Shown: positions 50,701 to 60,939 of the stretch, one piece after another
Numbering within the stretch: position 1 is the first letter of the stretch
How the letters are laid out: each line of letters begins with the position of its first letter
DNA from: Nemopilema nomurai
Taxonomy: Eukaryota > Cnidaria > Scyphozoa > Rhizostomeae > Rhizostomatidae
Assembly: GCA_003864495.1 (NCBI GenBank)
Contig: ML133387.1
Location: forward strand, 3,168,781-3,232,780
Direction of reading: 5' to 3'
DNA: 64,000 bases
Notes under the pieces: generated by a model
Databases searched by the model: none
Seen by the model: only the letters and a program-made list of their open reading frames with translations
What the model was told of the DNA's origin: nothing
Translations under genes and position numbers: made by a program

Positions 50701-53224
50701 GGTATTGCCAGAACCTAGAAAAAAGTGATGGAAAAGGCATTATACATTAGATACATAGTGAATGAAAGCTAAAATGTGAAACAAATATTTAGTAAGTTTC
50801 GAAGTTAAGCAAATAGAAACACATTTAAAATCCAACTTCAAAAGAATTTACCAGTTGGTTGCACATGTTTTGATTGGGTAGAAAAAATTAGCTGTTTTTA
50901 CCTAAACTGAGAAGCCTGTTTTGCAACCAACTGTTAACTGCTTGAGACAAGTTCACTTTTAACAGTGGTAAGTCTAAAAATTAGCATAATGAAACTGCAT
51001 ATAAAATAGCTAGCCAGTTTTTCAAACAGGAACAATATGCATTTTTTGACAGCAAGAGAGTTTTGAATGTCACAATAAATAAACAAACCCTTTTAAGGTA
51101 AGACTCATCTACTTCGTACAATACAGAACCAGTGACATTAGCTGCTAGGAATGTGTGCATGTACTGATAGGCCCTAATGGCTGCTACCCACTCTAAAACA
51201 TCTGAAACATCCCACTCTTTCACTTGCTGAAACCAAAAATGACATTTTATTTTAGATTTCTTTCACAGTGAGGCTAAAAAAGCTAATTACAGTTAAGGTA
51301 TGTAAAAGAACAAACAACAGCTATAGAAACAAATAAGAGTCTAGTTGATAAGTTACATGCATGCTTGTTTTTAAAACCAAAGAAATACTATTATACAATG
51401 AAATCTTAATACCCAAAAGTAGTTGGGAAAATTTTCAACTACAACATGAAACTTCCAAGCTCCAACAACAGCTGTTATAAAACAGGAACAAATTTGCTAC
51501 AAAAATTAATAGTTATTGGTTATCCATACCAGGAGATAAAAGTTGCTTAGTACACAATTTAATAAAATTCAAATAGGATAAAATTCATCATATACTAGTT
51601 ACTCACTCTCAACAAGTCTGACTTTTGATAATCAACTGCAAGTTTGCGATCAGGATCACATGCAACACTACCAAAAAAGAAGCTACAGCCACAATGGCTT
51701 GCTAAGCAGCATTCTGTGAAAAGAGTAAGCAAAATGAATCAGGGTATGTAGAATCAAAGCAGGAAGCACTGCAGTAGCCATAGAAAGATTGGAATGGAAT
51801 CAAAATCATTACATTTCATACATACACTTTTTCAAATTATAAGCTGCTTGGAAAAAATCATTTTCCACCACATATTTTTGTTCAATACTACACTACAATG
51901 TTTCATTTAGAGCTATGAATAAACAAATACAGCATTGATATCTGATCGACATATAAAGAAAGGAAACAGTGATGAAATAACTAACATTTTCTAAAATGTT
52001 GAGAAGCAAATTGGTATCAGAATTTAGCATTTTAAAAATTACCATCTGTTTAGATTATAACATACCATTGCACCAGAAGCTATATCGATTGATTCCCCAA
52101 ATATAATCAAGACCTTCAAATGAAACATGATTGATTATCATAGCTCAAGCTATTATAGTTAAAAGGATATGAAAAACAGCAAGGGCTGAAACATTTCCCA
52201 TAAAAAAGTTCTGGCAGGGATTTTGGCAGAGAAGAGGTAGGAGGAAATTTCAGCCCCTATTCTGTGATATGACAAAGGAACATGGTCATACAGTCAAGTT
52301 TCATCATTAATTATATAATTAATTAATAGAGCAGGCCAACCCTTTAGGCAGTGATTAAAAAATTCATGTCATGGGCTTTATAATTTTTCTTGGTGGTTGG
52401 AAAAGTGCAGGTTTGCAGTAGCAATTGTGTCACTGCAATAAAATGGAATCAGGTTTATAACTAGGTAAGGTTCTCCAGGTGTATTGGATATCTTCAAAGC
52501 AATTGACATATGACAAATGTGCATTAAACAGAACATATCTTGTGCCAAGCACCAATACTCACATTGAGAGCACCAAACAGGTTTACTAAACATGACCTTT
52601 TCAAGGTCATGGTTATTTATCTCCAAACTTGACAAGCTTTGACCTGAAAAATACATGTATTGATAAATTTATATATGCCTGTGGTATATATAATTTGAAT
52701 TTTAAGTTCAAAGTCTGATTTTTGTAGTCTATGTTTATCAGGCAACCTGTATAGTCCTGCCTTCTTGGTACCAAGTACCAAGTTAGATGGCAAAAAAGAA
52801 ATATTCACCAAAAGTACAAACTTTGCAACAATAAAGAAATTCTTGGAACATTTCAGTTCTACTTTTCTGATAGCTATCTTGAGTTTTGAAGGCACCCAGG
52901 ATTAATCAATATATAAATCTAAAAAGCTAAGCAATTTCTGTTACCTTTTAGCATTGTTGGCTTTGTCAGATTTGCAGGCTTTGGAGGCCTTGGTGGTGGT
53001 GGTGAGAAGTCCTCCACTATGGACACAAACGTCCCAGGGATCTGACCATGATCACCTGTATTCTTGTTTGTACCTATTAGCCATCCCAATGGGTCAATGA
53101 TTGGCTTGGCAACAACTATCAAGTCTCCTTTGTGTAATTCAATTTCACCTTCATCCTGTGGCTTGTAGTCATGCTCTACCACAAAAGTCACAATGCCAAC
53201 ATTTCCTTCAATACTTGATTTCAT
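38757..53224 (-). CDS. PIK3R: PI3-kinase p85-type regulatory subunit with added C1-SAM-C1
   Basis: Class IA PI3K adaptor that binds p110 through iSH2 and phosphotyrosine through SH2 domains. 24 exons join in phase (932 aa; human p85-alpha 724): 53224..52945, 52643..52563, 52113..52066, 51713..51607, 51226..51089, 50714..50637, 50202..50133, 49682..49572, 48521..48426, 47980..47825, 47254..47117, 46767..46659, 46475..46386, 45370..45285, 44835..44748, 44100..44008, 43230..43053, 42551..42444, 42182..42064, 41579..41403, 40519..40460, 39982..39896, 39295..39200, 38961..38757. Domains: SH3 8-72 ([20 protein letters not shown]); Pro-rich 73-90; C1a 105-155; SAM 175-242; C1b 273-322; RhoGAP-like 338-505; nSH2 552-648 ([14 protein letters not shown]); coiled iSH2 650-800; cSH2 826-932 ([15 protein letters not shown]). 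Both SH2 FLVR arginines are intact. The RhoGAP-like finger reads VYLTT where human p85-alpha has YRT. The orthologue assignment to PIK3R1/2/3 is not possible; it is probably pre-duplication. Confidence 0.93.
44378..44660. mobile_element. MITE-like element with CTGCGTTTACACG ends
   Basis: The left end CTGCGTTTACACG is matched by an inverted CGTGTAAACGCAG at the right. The matching continues inward as TGGAACCG on the left and CGGTTCCA on the right. The interior repeats GAACCGT motifs in both orientations. Length is about 283 bases with no intact transposase. It lies in the p85 intron between the exons that split the start of the N-terminal SH2 domain. Confidence 0.65.
45465..45731 (-). CDS. Intronic ORF in the p85 gene, unrecognised
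   Basis: An open frame of up to 88 residues, in the same direction as p85, in the intron between the last RhoGAP-like exon and the linker exon. It is less AT-rich than its surroundings and begins at an ATG ([18 protein letters not shown]). A second overlapping frame extends from 45798. It may be a fragment of an inserted sequence or an alternative exon. No family is recognised. Confidence 0.2.
   Translation of the reverse strand: MHLSGIPHEASRYGLPLWSLKPQFSKRIPYNNLFSVIRSEDTSDQHRCVVYEGQGNVFRKSILMNMPKLLATTSFEFTFSKLGTEHVK
48426..49682 (-). other. C1b zinc finger exons (p85)
   Basis: Exons 49682..49572 and 48521..48426 encode His273, 12 residues, CDVC, 13 residues, CKEC, 4 residues, His311, 2 residues, Cys314, 7 residues, Cys322, an exact C1 spacing. 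The core [14 protein letters not shown] keeps Gly23, Gln27 and Gly28 of diacylglycerol-binding C1 domains, but position 11 is Ile instead of Pro. It lies directly before the RhoGAP-like domain, the same order as in chimaerins. The Glu of CKEC is created across the splice (G|AA). Confidence 0.93.
48768..49022 (-). CDS. Intronic ORF between C1b exons, unrecognised
   Basis: An 84-residue frame from an ATG ([19 protein letters not shown]) to a stop, inside the intron that splits C1b. It is rich in Arg and hydrophobic residues. The real C1b half-exons lie on both sides and join without it, so it is not part of p85. It could be an inserted fragment; evidence for expression is absent. Confidence 0.18.
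   Translation of the reverse strand: MPPRPILSVNGSLLPGIRFANYFIRHLGLRLKLFDRDVFVPCFRCIKSTGGYVHLRLRKAPTDTCLDFERLFQLIVTNQDNLSC
50637..51226 (-). other. SAM domain exons (p85)
   Basis: Exons 51226..51089 and 50714..50637 join in phase 0 to give a five-helix SAM pattern. It runs from [13 protein letters not shown] (the usual W-x-x-x-D-V-x-x-W-L start) through [19 protein letters not shown] and YLKRVLAI to [11 protein letters not shown] (the final helix). The exon boundary falls before the fourth helix. SAM domains commonly self-associate or pair with other SAM domains. Confidence 0.85.
52066..52643 (-). other. C1a zinc finger exons (p85), first half
   Basis: Exons 52643..52563 and 52113..52066, with the next exon 51713..51607, encode His105 then 12 residues, CSQC, 13 residues, CNEC, 4 residues, His143, 2 residues, Cys146, 8 residues, Cys155. 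The standard C1 pattern ends with 7 residues, so the last spacing is one longer. Pro at C1 position 11 and Gly at 23 are kept (KPVWC, WGINRY). Position 27, usually Gln in diacylglycerol-binding C1 domains, is Tyr. Two of the eight ligands are split by introns and are restored only when the exons are joined, which strongly supports this gene model. Confidence 0.9.
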
Positions 53225-54468
53225 GATCTAGCTATCATAGGGATTATGATCAAAATGTGTACCCAGTATGTATCTGTACTTTATGGCAGTATGATGATCC
53301 TTAGGATACTTCCTCTATGTCATCCTCCTGGCCATACAGCTGTCTTTCATATTAGTGTCTCCTTTTGCCCCTGCTGATATAACCACAGATTGAGTTTATA
53401 AAGAAAGAAGTGAAAGCTACTAGAGTAAGCAAGCTTTGAACAATTATTTTGAAAAGGTGCTGATGGGAACCGCTGGTGAAAGAGAAAAGCAAAAGATGCA
53501 ACAAGTTGGGGTGAAAATTGGAAATTGAATCATAGCAAAAATTTTCTTAAAATATACGTATGAAAATACTAGGATCATACTATCATCAGATATGTTTACT
53601 TCTTATATTATTTTAAAATAGTCATATAATTAACCTAGCTTCCAGAAAATATCTCCAAATTGATTATGCTATTTTCATTTCCTCTAGAAGAATTATTTAA
53701 TAAAATAATTAGAGTTTACTTAAACTAGAGACCACAGTATCAATGGTCTCAAATAAACTTATTTTCTACATAATCTCTCAGGATTACTTTCAGTGTAACA
53801 AGAGGGTAACAAAAATTGCCCATTCTTTCAGATGTGCAATGTAAAATTCTGGCCTCTACAGACGATAGCAAATATTCTTAAATGAAAAACATCCGACTGC
53901 ATACACTGGCTCAAAGTCAATAATTCATAATTCATAGTACAATTTTCTTTCTTCCGTGTTTCATTACATCCTTCGTGCAAATGGTATTTGCACAACAGAG
54001 TAATAATCACGGTGGTTGACCATTTATTGAATAATAGTAAAAGCCATGCTCATAAATTTTGATCTTCCTTAATGGCGTAAAACCGTACAAAGAAGTCCCT
54101 CTTTTCACCATGTACTGTTCATACTTTCTTTCGACACAAATGACTAAGCAACCTTCATCAAAATAAAACTTGCCGGTGTCAATATTGTGGGCAGAGATTA
54201 TTCAAACTTAAATAAAAATAAAATAAAAATCTTACAAAAAACTATGGATTCTCTGAAAACACCCTGTCTCCGAGGAAACACCCTCTGGTTCAGAGTACAA
54301 CAAATGACAATTTGAATTCCGGAAGCTGTTCTTACACATACGGATGGGCCTAGCCAATCGCCAAGTAAAGCTTCCAAACAAACAGATGAAATAGGAAGGA
54401 AGTGTTCACTATTTGCCAAAAAAGGAAGCTTGACTTCCACAAAATGCTTGTGATTGTAAGTAACTTAC

Positions 54469-54600
54469 CATTAAGTTAACTGTTTCACATTTATCGTTCC
54501 TACTTTCACTCCTTTCCAGAGGTACCATTTATCTCGCGGGGAAACTTTTTTGAGGCAGCACCTTTACTAACCCGCGGGACGCCTCGCGTGCTATAAAGAG
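54469..54600 (-). promoter_or_regulatory. p85 5' UTR exon and GC-rich promoter
   Basis: The p85 start exon is preceded by an acceptor (TATGATAG) shortly upstream of its ATG. A matching noncoding-exon donor AATG|GTAAGTTAC ends at 54469. Immediately to the right is the most GC-rich patch in the area (CTCGCGGGG, CCCGCGGGACG). This suggests transcription starts about 1.3 kb upstream of the ATG, across one 5' UTR intron. Confidence 0.45.
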
Positions 54601-55429
54601 ACAATTTTGACATTTTTGGTCGGGTGATAAATCAAATCAATTAAAATAAAAACTTTTTTCAGCAATTGATAAATTAATTACAAGATACGTCATGTTATTT
54701 GTTACGATACGATCATTAATAACAATAAAAAATACATTATAATGAACAACATGAGATATTATATAAAATTAGCTGATGGGCAGTATGGAAAAAATTCATG
54801 ACAGAGCTATCAGAGCCATGTGCCTACTTTGACGCGAAACGACAATAATATAATATCAGTTTTATTTGAATGATAACAGTGAAAATAAAACAGATAAAAA
54901 TGAAAAACAGAAATCAAATAATAATAATAGTTCACGCACAAAACTCTTAGAATGGGAATTGTTAAAACTTTTGTCTATCTTTCGCTAGTTCTACGGACAG
55001 TTGTCGTTGTCCATGAGAAAAACCAAGAAAAGGAATCCTTTTAGCGTTCATCAATTTCTACCATCACACAATGCTCATTTCTCTCGGCTTAAATACGAAT
55101 CCTGCTGATAATTTCACGTTTTTTACAACAGGGAATTACCGAAATACCAACCAATAACAAGCGTTCTTACAATTTACGTAAATTTGTCACACATGAATAC
55201 TTATAACAATCACGAGTTGGATGATTATGTCCTGTCCTCATATTAAGGAAGAGGAATTTGCGTGTAGGCGTAAGATAAACAATACATAATGCTCAAAAAA
55301 GCAATGATTAATTTCCATTTAAGCATTTAATAGCGCAAGCATCATACCACGTACTGTTGAATCTGCGTAAGCATGACTTACAAGGAACCATGCTGCAAGC
55401 AAAGGGTTAGTAAGTGGACAAGAGGGCTG

Positions 55430-56752
55430 GGAAAATACACAGGAATAAATAGGATTGAAGATTAGTGGCAGCATTTTTCAAATTTAGATGCAGTGGAGTC
55501 CATAATTTGACACCATCAAATGTAAAGAAGTTTTTCTAAAAAATTGTGGAAATCGATTGAAGAGAAAAACCAAGGCTAGAAGCGTGTATAGTTTGGTAAT
55601 GATGAAGGTTTCTTGCTTTTAAAAATTCCTAAAGTAGAAGAAGCTAGCTTCTTTATTTGTTTGAAACATGAAATTTCCTATTTCAAGCTTGTAGGGATTA
55701 CCCAAATTCAAAAGATTCATGCATTTAAAGATTGGATGAAGCATTTAAAGACTATGTGCATTGAAGGATACAAAGTCGGCTACTCTAACGGCATTTTGTA
55801 AGCTGCATTTTAGGGTTTCTGAAGTTCATTTGTTTGCGCACCCCAAATTCAATATCAATGCACTGCGTGGGATTGAATGAATAAGTTATGAAGTGTTCTT
55901 AAGGGAGTTTGTTTAATAAAATCAAGATTTTCACTAGCAAATACTGGCGTCATCAGCAAACACACAAAAATTTAGCTCTTTGGAAAAGTTTCATAGGCCA
56001 TTGGTGTAAAATAGGAATAGCAGGGGTTCAAACACACTTCCTTGTGGAACAACACACGTTTAGTTGAAGTCTCGCAATTTGTAGTAACTACTTGTTTTTG
56101 CCTCTCCAGGTATGATTTAAAGCCATCCCTCTGATATCATTGTGTTCTAACTTCTTTGATGCGATGTCGTAATTTTCAGTATCAAATGCTTTACTGAAAT
56201 CCAGAAAAATGCAGCAAAGGGAAAAGGCCATTTCTATATTGCTTATTAGCTGAGACTTATTTTCTTGAAAGTCGCATTGATGTTTATATGTGATATCATC
56301 TTATTTCTAAGAAGCTTACTAAACGAGTGTTCGTCAGTTTTCAAAATTTTTGCTGAAAAATTGGAATAATAGAGATAGGACGATAATTTTCACGCCCGAT
56401 GTTTGACTTACCTTTATGTATAAGAGTGACATTTTTTCAATTTCGATTAGCCTGGAAAGATTCTTTCAAAAATGAGGAGTATTCTATGGTAGAAAAAGGT
56501 TCAGAAATGGTGTAACACACTTATTTGAAAGTGTCATAGGCAACAGGATTTCTTGTTTGATGGCCTTATTTTCTTATTTGAGAACTTATTCGATGACCTT
56601 ACAGAAACATTGTAAGAATCATTTGATTCACTTTCATCGACAACATTGGAAGGGATCAAGACAGAATACTTGGGGAAAGGCCTTGGTTGGGGCTCGTCGA
56701 GCATAAGTTGCTTAGAGCAATAAACCTTTGTTGCGACAAGAAAAGCTTCCAA
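55430..56752 (-). mobile_element. Degenerate non-LTR retrotransposon (reverse transcriptase remnant)
   Basis: Read on the minus strand, about 56220-56110 gives FLDFSKAFDTENYDIASKK and HNDIRG, a classic LINE reverse-transcriptase block. About 55946-55960 gives FADDAS, the catalytic YADD-type box. About 55730-55610 gives LLNLGNPYKLEIGNFMF. About 55540-55480 gives VKLWTPLHLNLK, matching the C-terminal tail of L2/CR1/jockey-like elements. Frameshifts and stops separate the blocks and the upstream endonuclease is missing. It is an old 5'-truncated copy in the COA7-p85 intergenic space. Confidence 0.8.
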
Positions 56753-57936
56753 GGGATGTTTCTTCCTAAGTTATGTGGGGCGACGTTAACAGTCCCAAAG
56801 AAATCAGCCCAGGGAGGGGCACTTGGCACAGATATACATGGTGATGTCGGTCCGATATTTTTGGGTTAAATGCATACCCAAAGTTTGAACATGCAAAAAA
56901 TGTTAGGTCCTGCGAAAGAATAGGTACAATTATGATATTTCAAATTTAGAAATACTGATATTTTTGCTTTTTTACTCTTTGGATGTTTTAATGCAACCTT
57001 TTTGTGATATTTTGGGTCTTTTGAAGAGCTGACATTTTTGGATGGTCTGTAACATTTTTGGAGGACTTATACCAACACATCCCCCGTATGTCTTAGTGCC
57101 GAGTGCCTCCCCCCTTGAGAAACCAGCATGCAAAAACAAAAAGTCGCTGCGATGGAGGGATCTTTAGTATGCTTTACAGTCCCAGACAATCGTCTCTACA
57201 AAAACAGAAACTGAATTTAGATGAATTACAGAATCGATTCTGGCGAGAGCTGGGGATGGGGGAACACATTCATGGTCTGAATCAAACATAGCCATGTTGA
57301 GCACCCCTCCAATTTTCACTTTATAAAAAGCCCGCTTTATCAAACTTTAAAAAATGTTACTGCCGTCTGAATAAAAAAAGAGACACAAATACATGCTTAC
57401 ATTAAACCACTTTCATTACAGATAGCGAAATATGGTTCTAGACTCAGCATAATTTTAACATATTTAAGTCTTTTGTAAGTTGGTATCAGCAGTATTCTTT
57501 TCTCAGCAATGCTTTACATCTAGCCAAAAGTTTAGCATGTGGCCTCAGCTTCCCTTGACAACTAAAGATGGCAGTTGTCAAATCTAGTTTAGGCTTGAGT
57601 TCCATTACTATAATGAGACAGCACATTTAATTATAACTTCATTTCTATCATGATGGGTTTGATAGCTGTGTATGTTCATGAACCTTCTTAAATAATGTAC
57701 TTATCTTTTTGCACAATATTCACCCTGTGGGATTTCCCCAAGACTGAAAAGCTGACAATATCACTAAATTTGGTCTTTCTTTGCATTATTCACACTTGAG
57801 AAAATTTTCTCGTAATAATAAAATATAATGGGATATGAAAAATCTAACAATAAAAACTACAACACCTCTAAATACACCATTATCCATCTCAATAGATTTC
57901 AAAACATACATAAGACATTTGATGCACAATCTCCAT
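56753..57936. other. Intergenic region and COA7 3' UTR
   Basis: No supportable exon. 56800-57300 is less AT-rich and may be more retroelement debris. The right 500 bases should hold the COA7 3' UTR. Confidence 0.45.
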
Positions 57937-59235
57937 CTATGCTGTGCTATTATCCTTCAGTGCCTGAGCTCTTTTCCTGAATTCAGCAGACTTCTCCAAG
58001 TCTTTCTCTACTCCCTCACCCATTTTATACATTCTACTGACATTAGCACAGGCCCATGGGTGGCCAAAGTTACAAGCCTTTAGAGAAAGTTCAAATGCTT
58101 TCGGCAAGTCCTTTTTGATACCATTTTTACCAGTAAGATAGATGCAACTAAGGTTAAAGCAGCCAAGACAGTGACCGCCTGTGCATGCCTTCTCAAAACT
58201 GCTAATAGCTTTGTCCATGTCCATTTTAATATTTGACTTTTCATGACCACTCTGGTGAATCATTGCTGCATTGTTACAAGAGCCAACAGAACCACCATCA
58301 CATCCACGCTCAAAGTATTTCAGAGCTTCTGCAATGTTTTTGTCTATGGTTGAAAGGATACTACAAAATGCTTGTGAAACAACTACTGGTGAAAATCAAA
58401 GTGCTTCACTAAAAATGCCAAGAAAATAATGATAAGGGCTAACAAATTTTGAAGATCTATTATGTAGTTGTAACATGAAAATGACACGTTGTCAAAAAAA
58501 GTTATTCAACATATTGAAAGTGATGAATGGATTTTTTGACTTGCTTTTTGACAGACATTTTAACACATGGGAGGATCATGGGTAGGAGTGAGAACTTTCA
58601 ACTTCTGTAAAATGAACAGTGAACAAGCTCTATTGTTAAACCTAGCTTTCGGCACAGAGTAAGAAAATCAAAACAAACTGAAACTATTATTCTAATGGTA
58701 CAAGGAAAACCAAAAACTTACCTTTTCCGGAAAATAGTAAATATCCCAAGGAAAAACAGCTATGTGCATGACTTCTTTCTTCACAGTTGGTTTTGAAAAT
58801 TCTTTTTGCTCCTTCTAAATCTCTTTCAACAACTTGATAAAATTCCCCAAGCTCATGGCACCCTAAAGATGGAGAACGGAGAAAATTTAATTATTAGGTA
58901 TGTGTTTAAACCTATGAATTACTACCTAAAACTTCCTAATAATGGGGTGTATAAAGAGGCCAAAATCAAAAGAACGCTCGCTCTGATTCTAATCTTTAAC
59001 AAAAAATGGCTCAAATGCATGGTGTGTTGGCTACAATTTTTAAAAATAAATGCAACTTATATAAGACTTATATTGATAAAAAAGTCTTCAGAAAGCAGGA
59101 ATGACATAAAATACAACCTTCCTTTTTGCCTCTGCTACAATCATGCGTTAAAAGCTCTCGAAGTTGTTCAACATACTTCTTTGTTTCTTCTTCTTCGCTA
59201 ACACCAGAGGAAAAAAGATTCTTTAATCTCTCCAT
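57937..59235 (-). CDS. COA7: Cytochrome c oxidase assembly factor 7 (Sel1-repeat)
   Basis: COA7 is a mitochondrial intermembrane-space, Cys-rich helical-repeat protein needed for respiratory complex IV assembly. Three exons (59235..59118, 58862..58722, 58343..57937) join in phase for 221 residues (human 231). Residues 1-39 form an acidic helix beginning MERLKNLF. Then come Sel1-type repeats in which cysteines recur in pairs, for example CEERSHAHSCFSLGY, CDGGSVGSCNNAA, CTGGHCLGCFNLSCIYL and CNFGHPWACANVSRMYKMG. The last closely matches the human C-terminal repeat. The codon split G|GG restores KKEGCHELGEFY at the first junction. There is no cleavable presequence, in line with MIA40-type import. 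It shares a promoter with HDDC3. Confidence 0.95.
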
Positions 59236-59322
59236 TTCATAACAGCTAAGGAATAGGCATATGTCCCATTTATGTTCTACCTCTGAGTGAAGGGATTGAG
59301 GCCTCGTTCTGGCCAAATAAAA
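59236..59322. promoter_or_regulatory. COA7/HDDC3 bidirectional promoter
   Basis: Only 87 bases separate the two start codons on opposite strands, so both promoters and 5' UTRs must overlap or run into the neighbour's coding region. A YY1-like AAAATGGCGG covers the HDDC3 start codon. No TATA box is visible. This is direct from the sequence; use of a shared promoter is inference. Confidence 0.7.
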
Positions 59323-59862
59323 ATGGCGGATATAACGTTGCTGGTAAAGTGTACAAATTTCGCCGCAATAAAACACACAAATCAACGCCGGAAGAACATT
59401 GAAAAGACGCCATATATAAACCATTCTATTGGTGTTGCACATATTCTATCAGAAGAAGCTGGAATAGCTGATGTAGATGTGCTAGCTGCCGCCATTTTGC
59501 ACGACACAGTTGAAGACACTGACACAACATTTCAAGAAATCGAAGACTGCTTTGGACATGCAATTAGAGTGATCGTCGAAGAATGTTCCGATGACAAGTC
59601 ATTGCCAAAGGATAAACGAAAACAGTTGCAAGTAGAGCATGCGCCCATTTGCAGCCCAAAAGCAAAGCTCGTCAAATTAGCGGACAAGATATACAATCTT
59701 CGCGACTTGAACACCGAAACGCCCGAAGGTTGGACAGATGAAAGGGTAGCGGAATATTTTACATGGGCTGGCAAAGTATTTCAGGGGTTAAAAGGAACGA
59801 ATAAAATTCTTGATGATATTTATATCGATTTATTGAAAGAGAAGGGGGTCGACTTTTCTTAA
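59323..59862 (+). CDS. HDDC3: MESH1, metazoan SpoT-like ppGpp/NADPH phosphohydrolase
   Basis: HDDC3 is an HD-domain metal hydrolase that cleaves ppGpp in vitro and acts as a cytosolic NADPH 2'-phosphatase in animals. The product is 179 residues, the same as human. Metal ligands are His34 (YINH), His60-Asp61 (ILHDTVEDT) and Asp121 (KLADKIYNLRD). The catalytic pair Glu64-Asp65, the RRK substrate loop at 22-24 and PEGWTDERVAEYF are intact. It lacks synthetase, TGS and ACT domains, as all MESH1 proteins do. The whole CDS is one exon, unlike every other protein gene here. The start was set at MADITLL; an in-frame upstream NTG would add a basic tail with no family support. Confidence 0.97.
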   Translation: MADITLLVKCTNFAAIKHTNQRRKNIEKTPYINHSIGVAHILSEEAGIADVDVLAAAILHDTVEDTDTTFQEIEDCFGHAIRVIVEECSDDKSLPKDKRKQLQVEHAPICSPKAKLVKLADKIYNLRDLNTETPEGWTDERVAEYFTWAGKVFQGLKGTNKILDDIYIDLLKEKGVDFS

Positions 59863-60939
59863 ATCAACTTCAATTGTTGTTGTAAAGTAGCCACCTTTTT
59901 TCTTTGTTGTACTGTACTATAAATTTGAAAATAATTTTCACTTAGAAGGTTCTCATTTCGTTTCATGGGTTGGCTTAAAACAGAGCGCATTTAAGAAACA
60001 AATTTTAAAAACTAAGGTACACTTGCAATTTAAAGAAAGCCAATCTACAGCTTACGGGCTATTATAAGATTTTGCTCCTCTCAAGAAAAAACGATTCAGC
60101 TATTTTTGAACTTTTCCTAAGCATATGCAAGTCTTTTGCGGCATTAAGGTAACTGTGGGTGGAGTTCTGTAAGTTGACAGCGAAAAGGTTAAACAAGCAT
60201 CCTTTGACAGCATATTACTTCATCAATGGTTTGCCATTCAAGCTTAAGGATCTGCCCCTATATATTGTATCAATTAAACTCAAGATCATTTGGTACTCCA
60301 ACATTTGGTCAGGTTTGAGGCCTAAAATCTCATGGTGACAGCACCTTTATCAGCGCTACCACGTATAAGAGCTTTAACTGGCAAGCTTTCATACTATCGT
60401 GCTTTGCAGAATGACTAGAAACAGAGGTCAGCGGAGAAGTTGCTTAACTCTTCTTTATATTTGCAAATTTTGTTAACAAATGAAAGTTGGAATGACAAGG
60501 AGCACCAATATGCAGCTATTGTAAAAAATTGGGCACACGTTCGCCGTGGTTCTTACGCACCTTATCTTATCATTAAAATGTGATAAACGGAACTTTTGAA
60601 ACGATGCTTGGAGATTTAATGCACATTAGGGGAACAAGACCAAAAGAAAATTCCAGACGCGTATTAGCTGCGGATTTGAAGAAAGTGGACTATTCAGTGT
60701 GTCTTTGATTAAATTAAATTAAAAATAAAACTAAAAACGACCAATGTCAGTTTGCCAAACAACAACACTATACAATAATGTTAACCCTCTTATAACAAAT
60801 ATAATTATTTATAGAACTATTTTTCATATCAACAACATCTGATAGACTATAGTGGATGCCTTCCCCTCATCATTGTCCCAGGATGACCCAGTAGCGTGGC
60901 CAGATAATTTAGCTCAACAAAAAGGTCACAAGGATGGCT
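59863..60939. other. Convergent HDDC3-RSPH1 3' space
   Basis: The two genes converge here, so this holds both 3' UTRs. AT-rich; no exon or repeat was supported. Confidence 0.5.
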
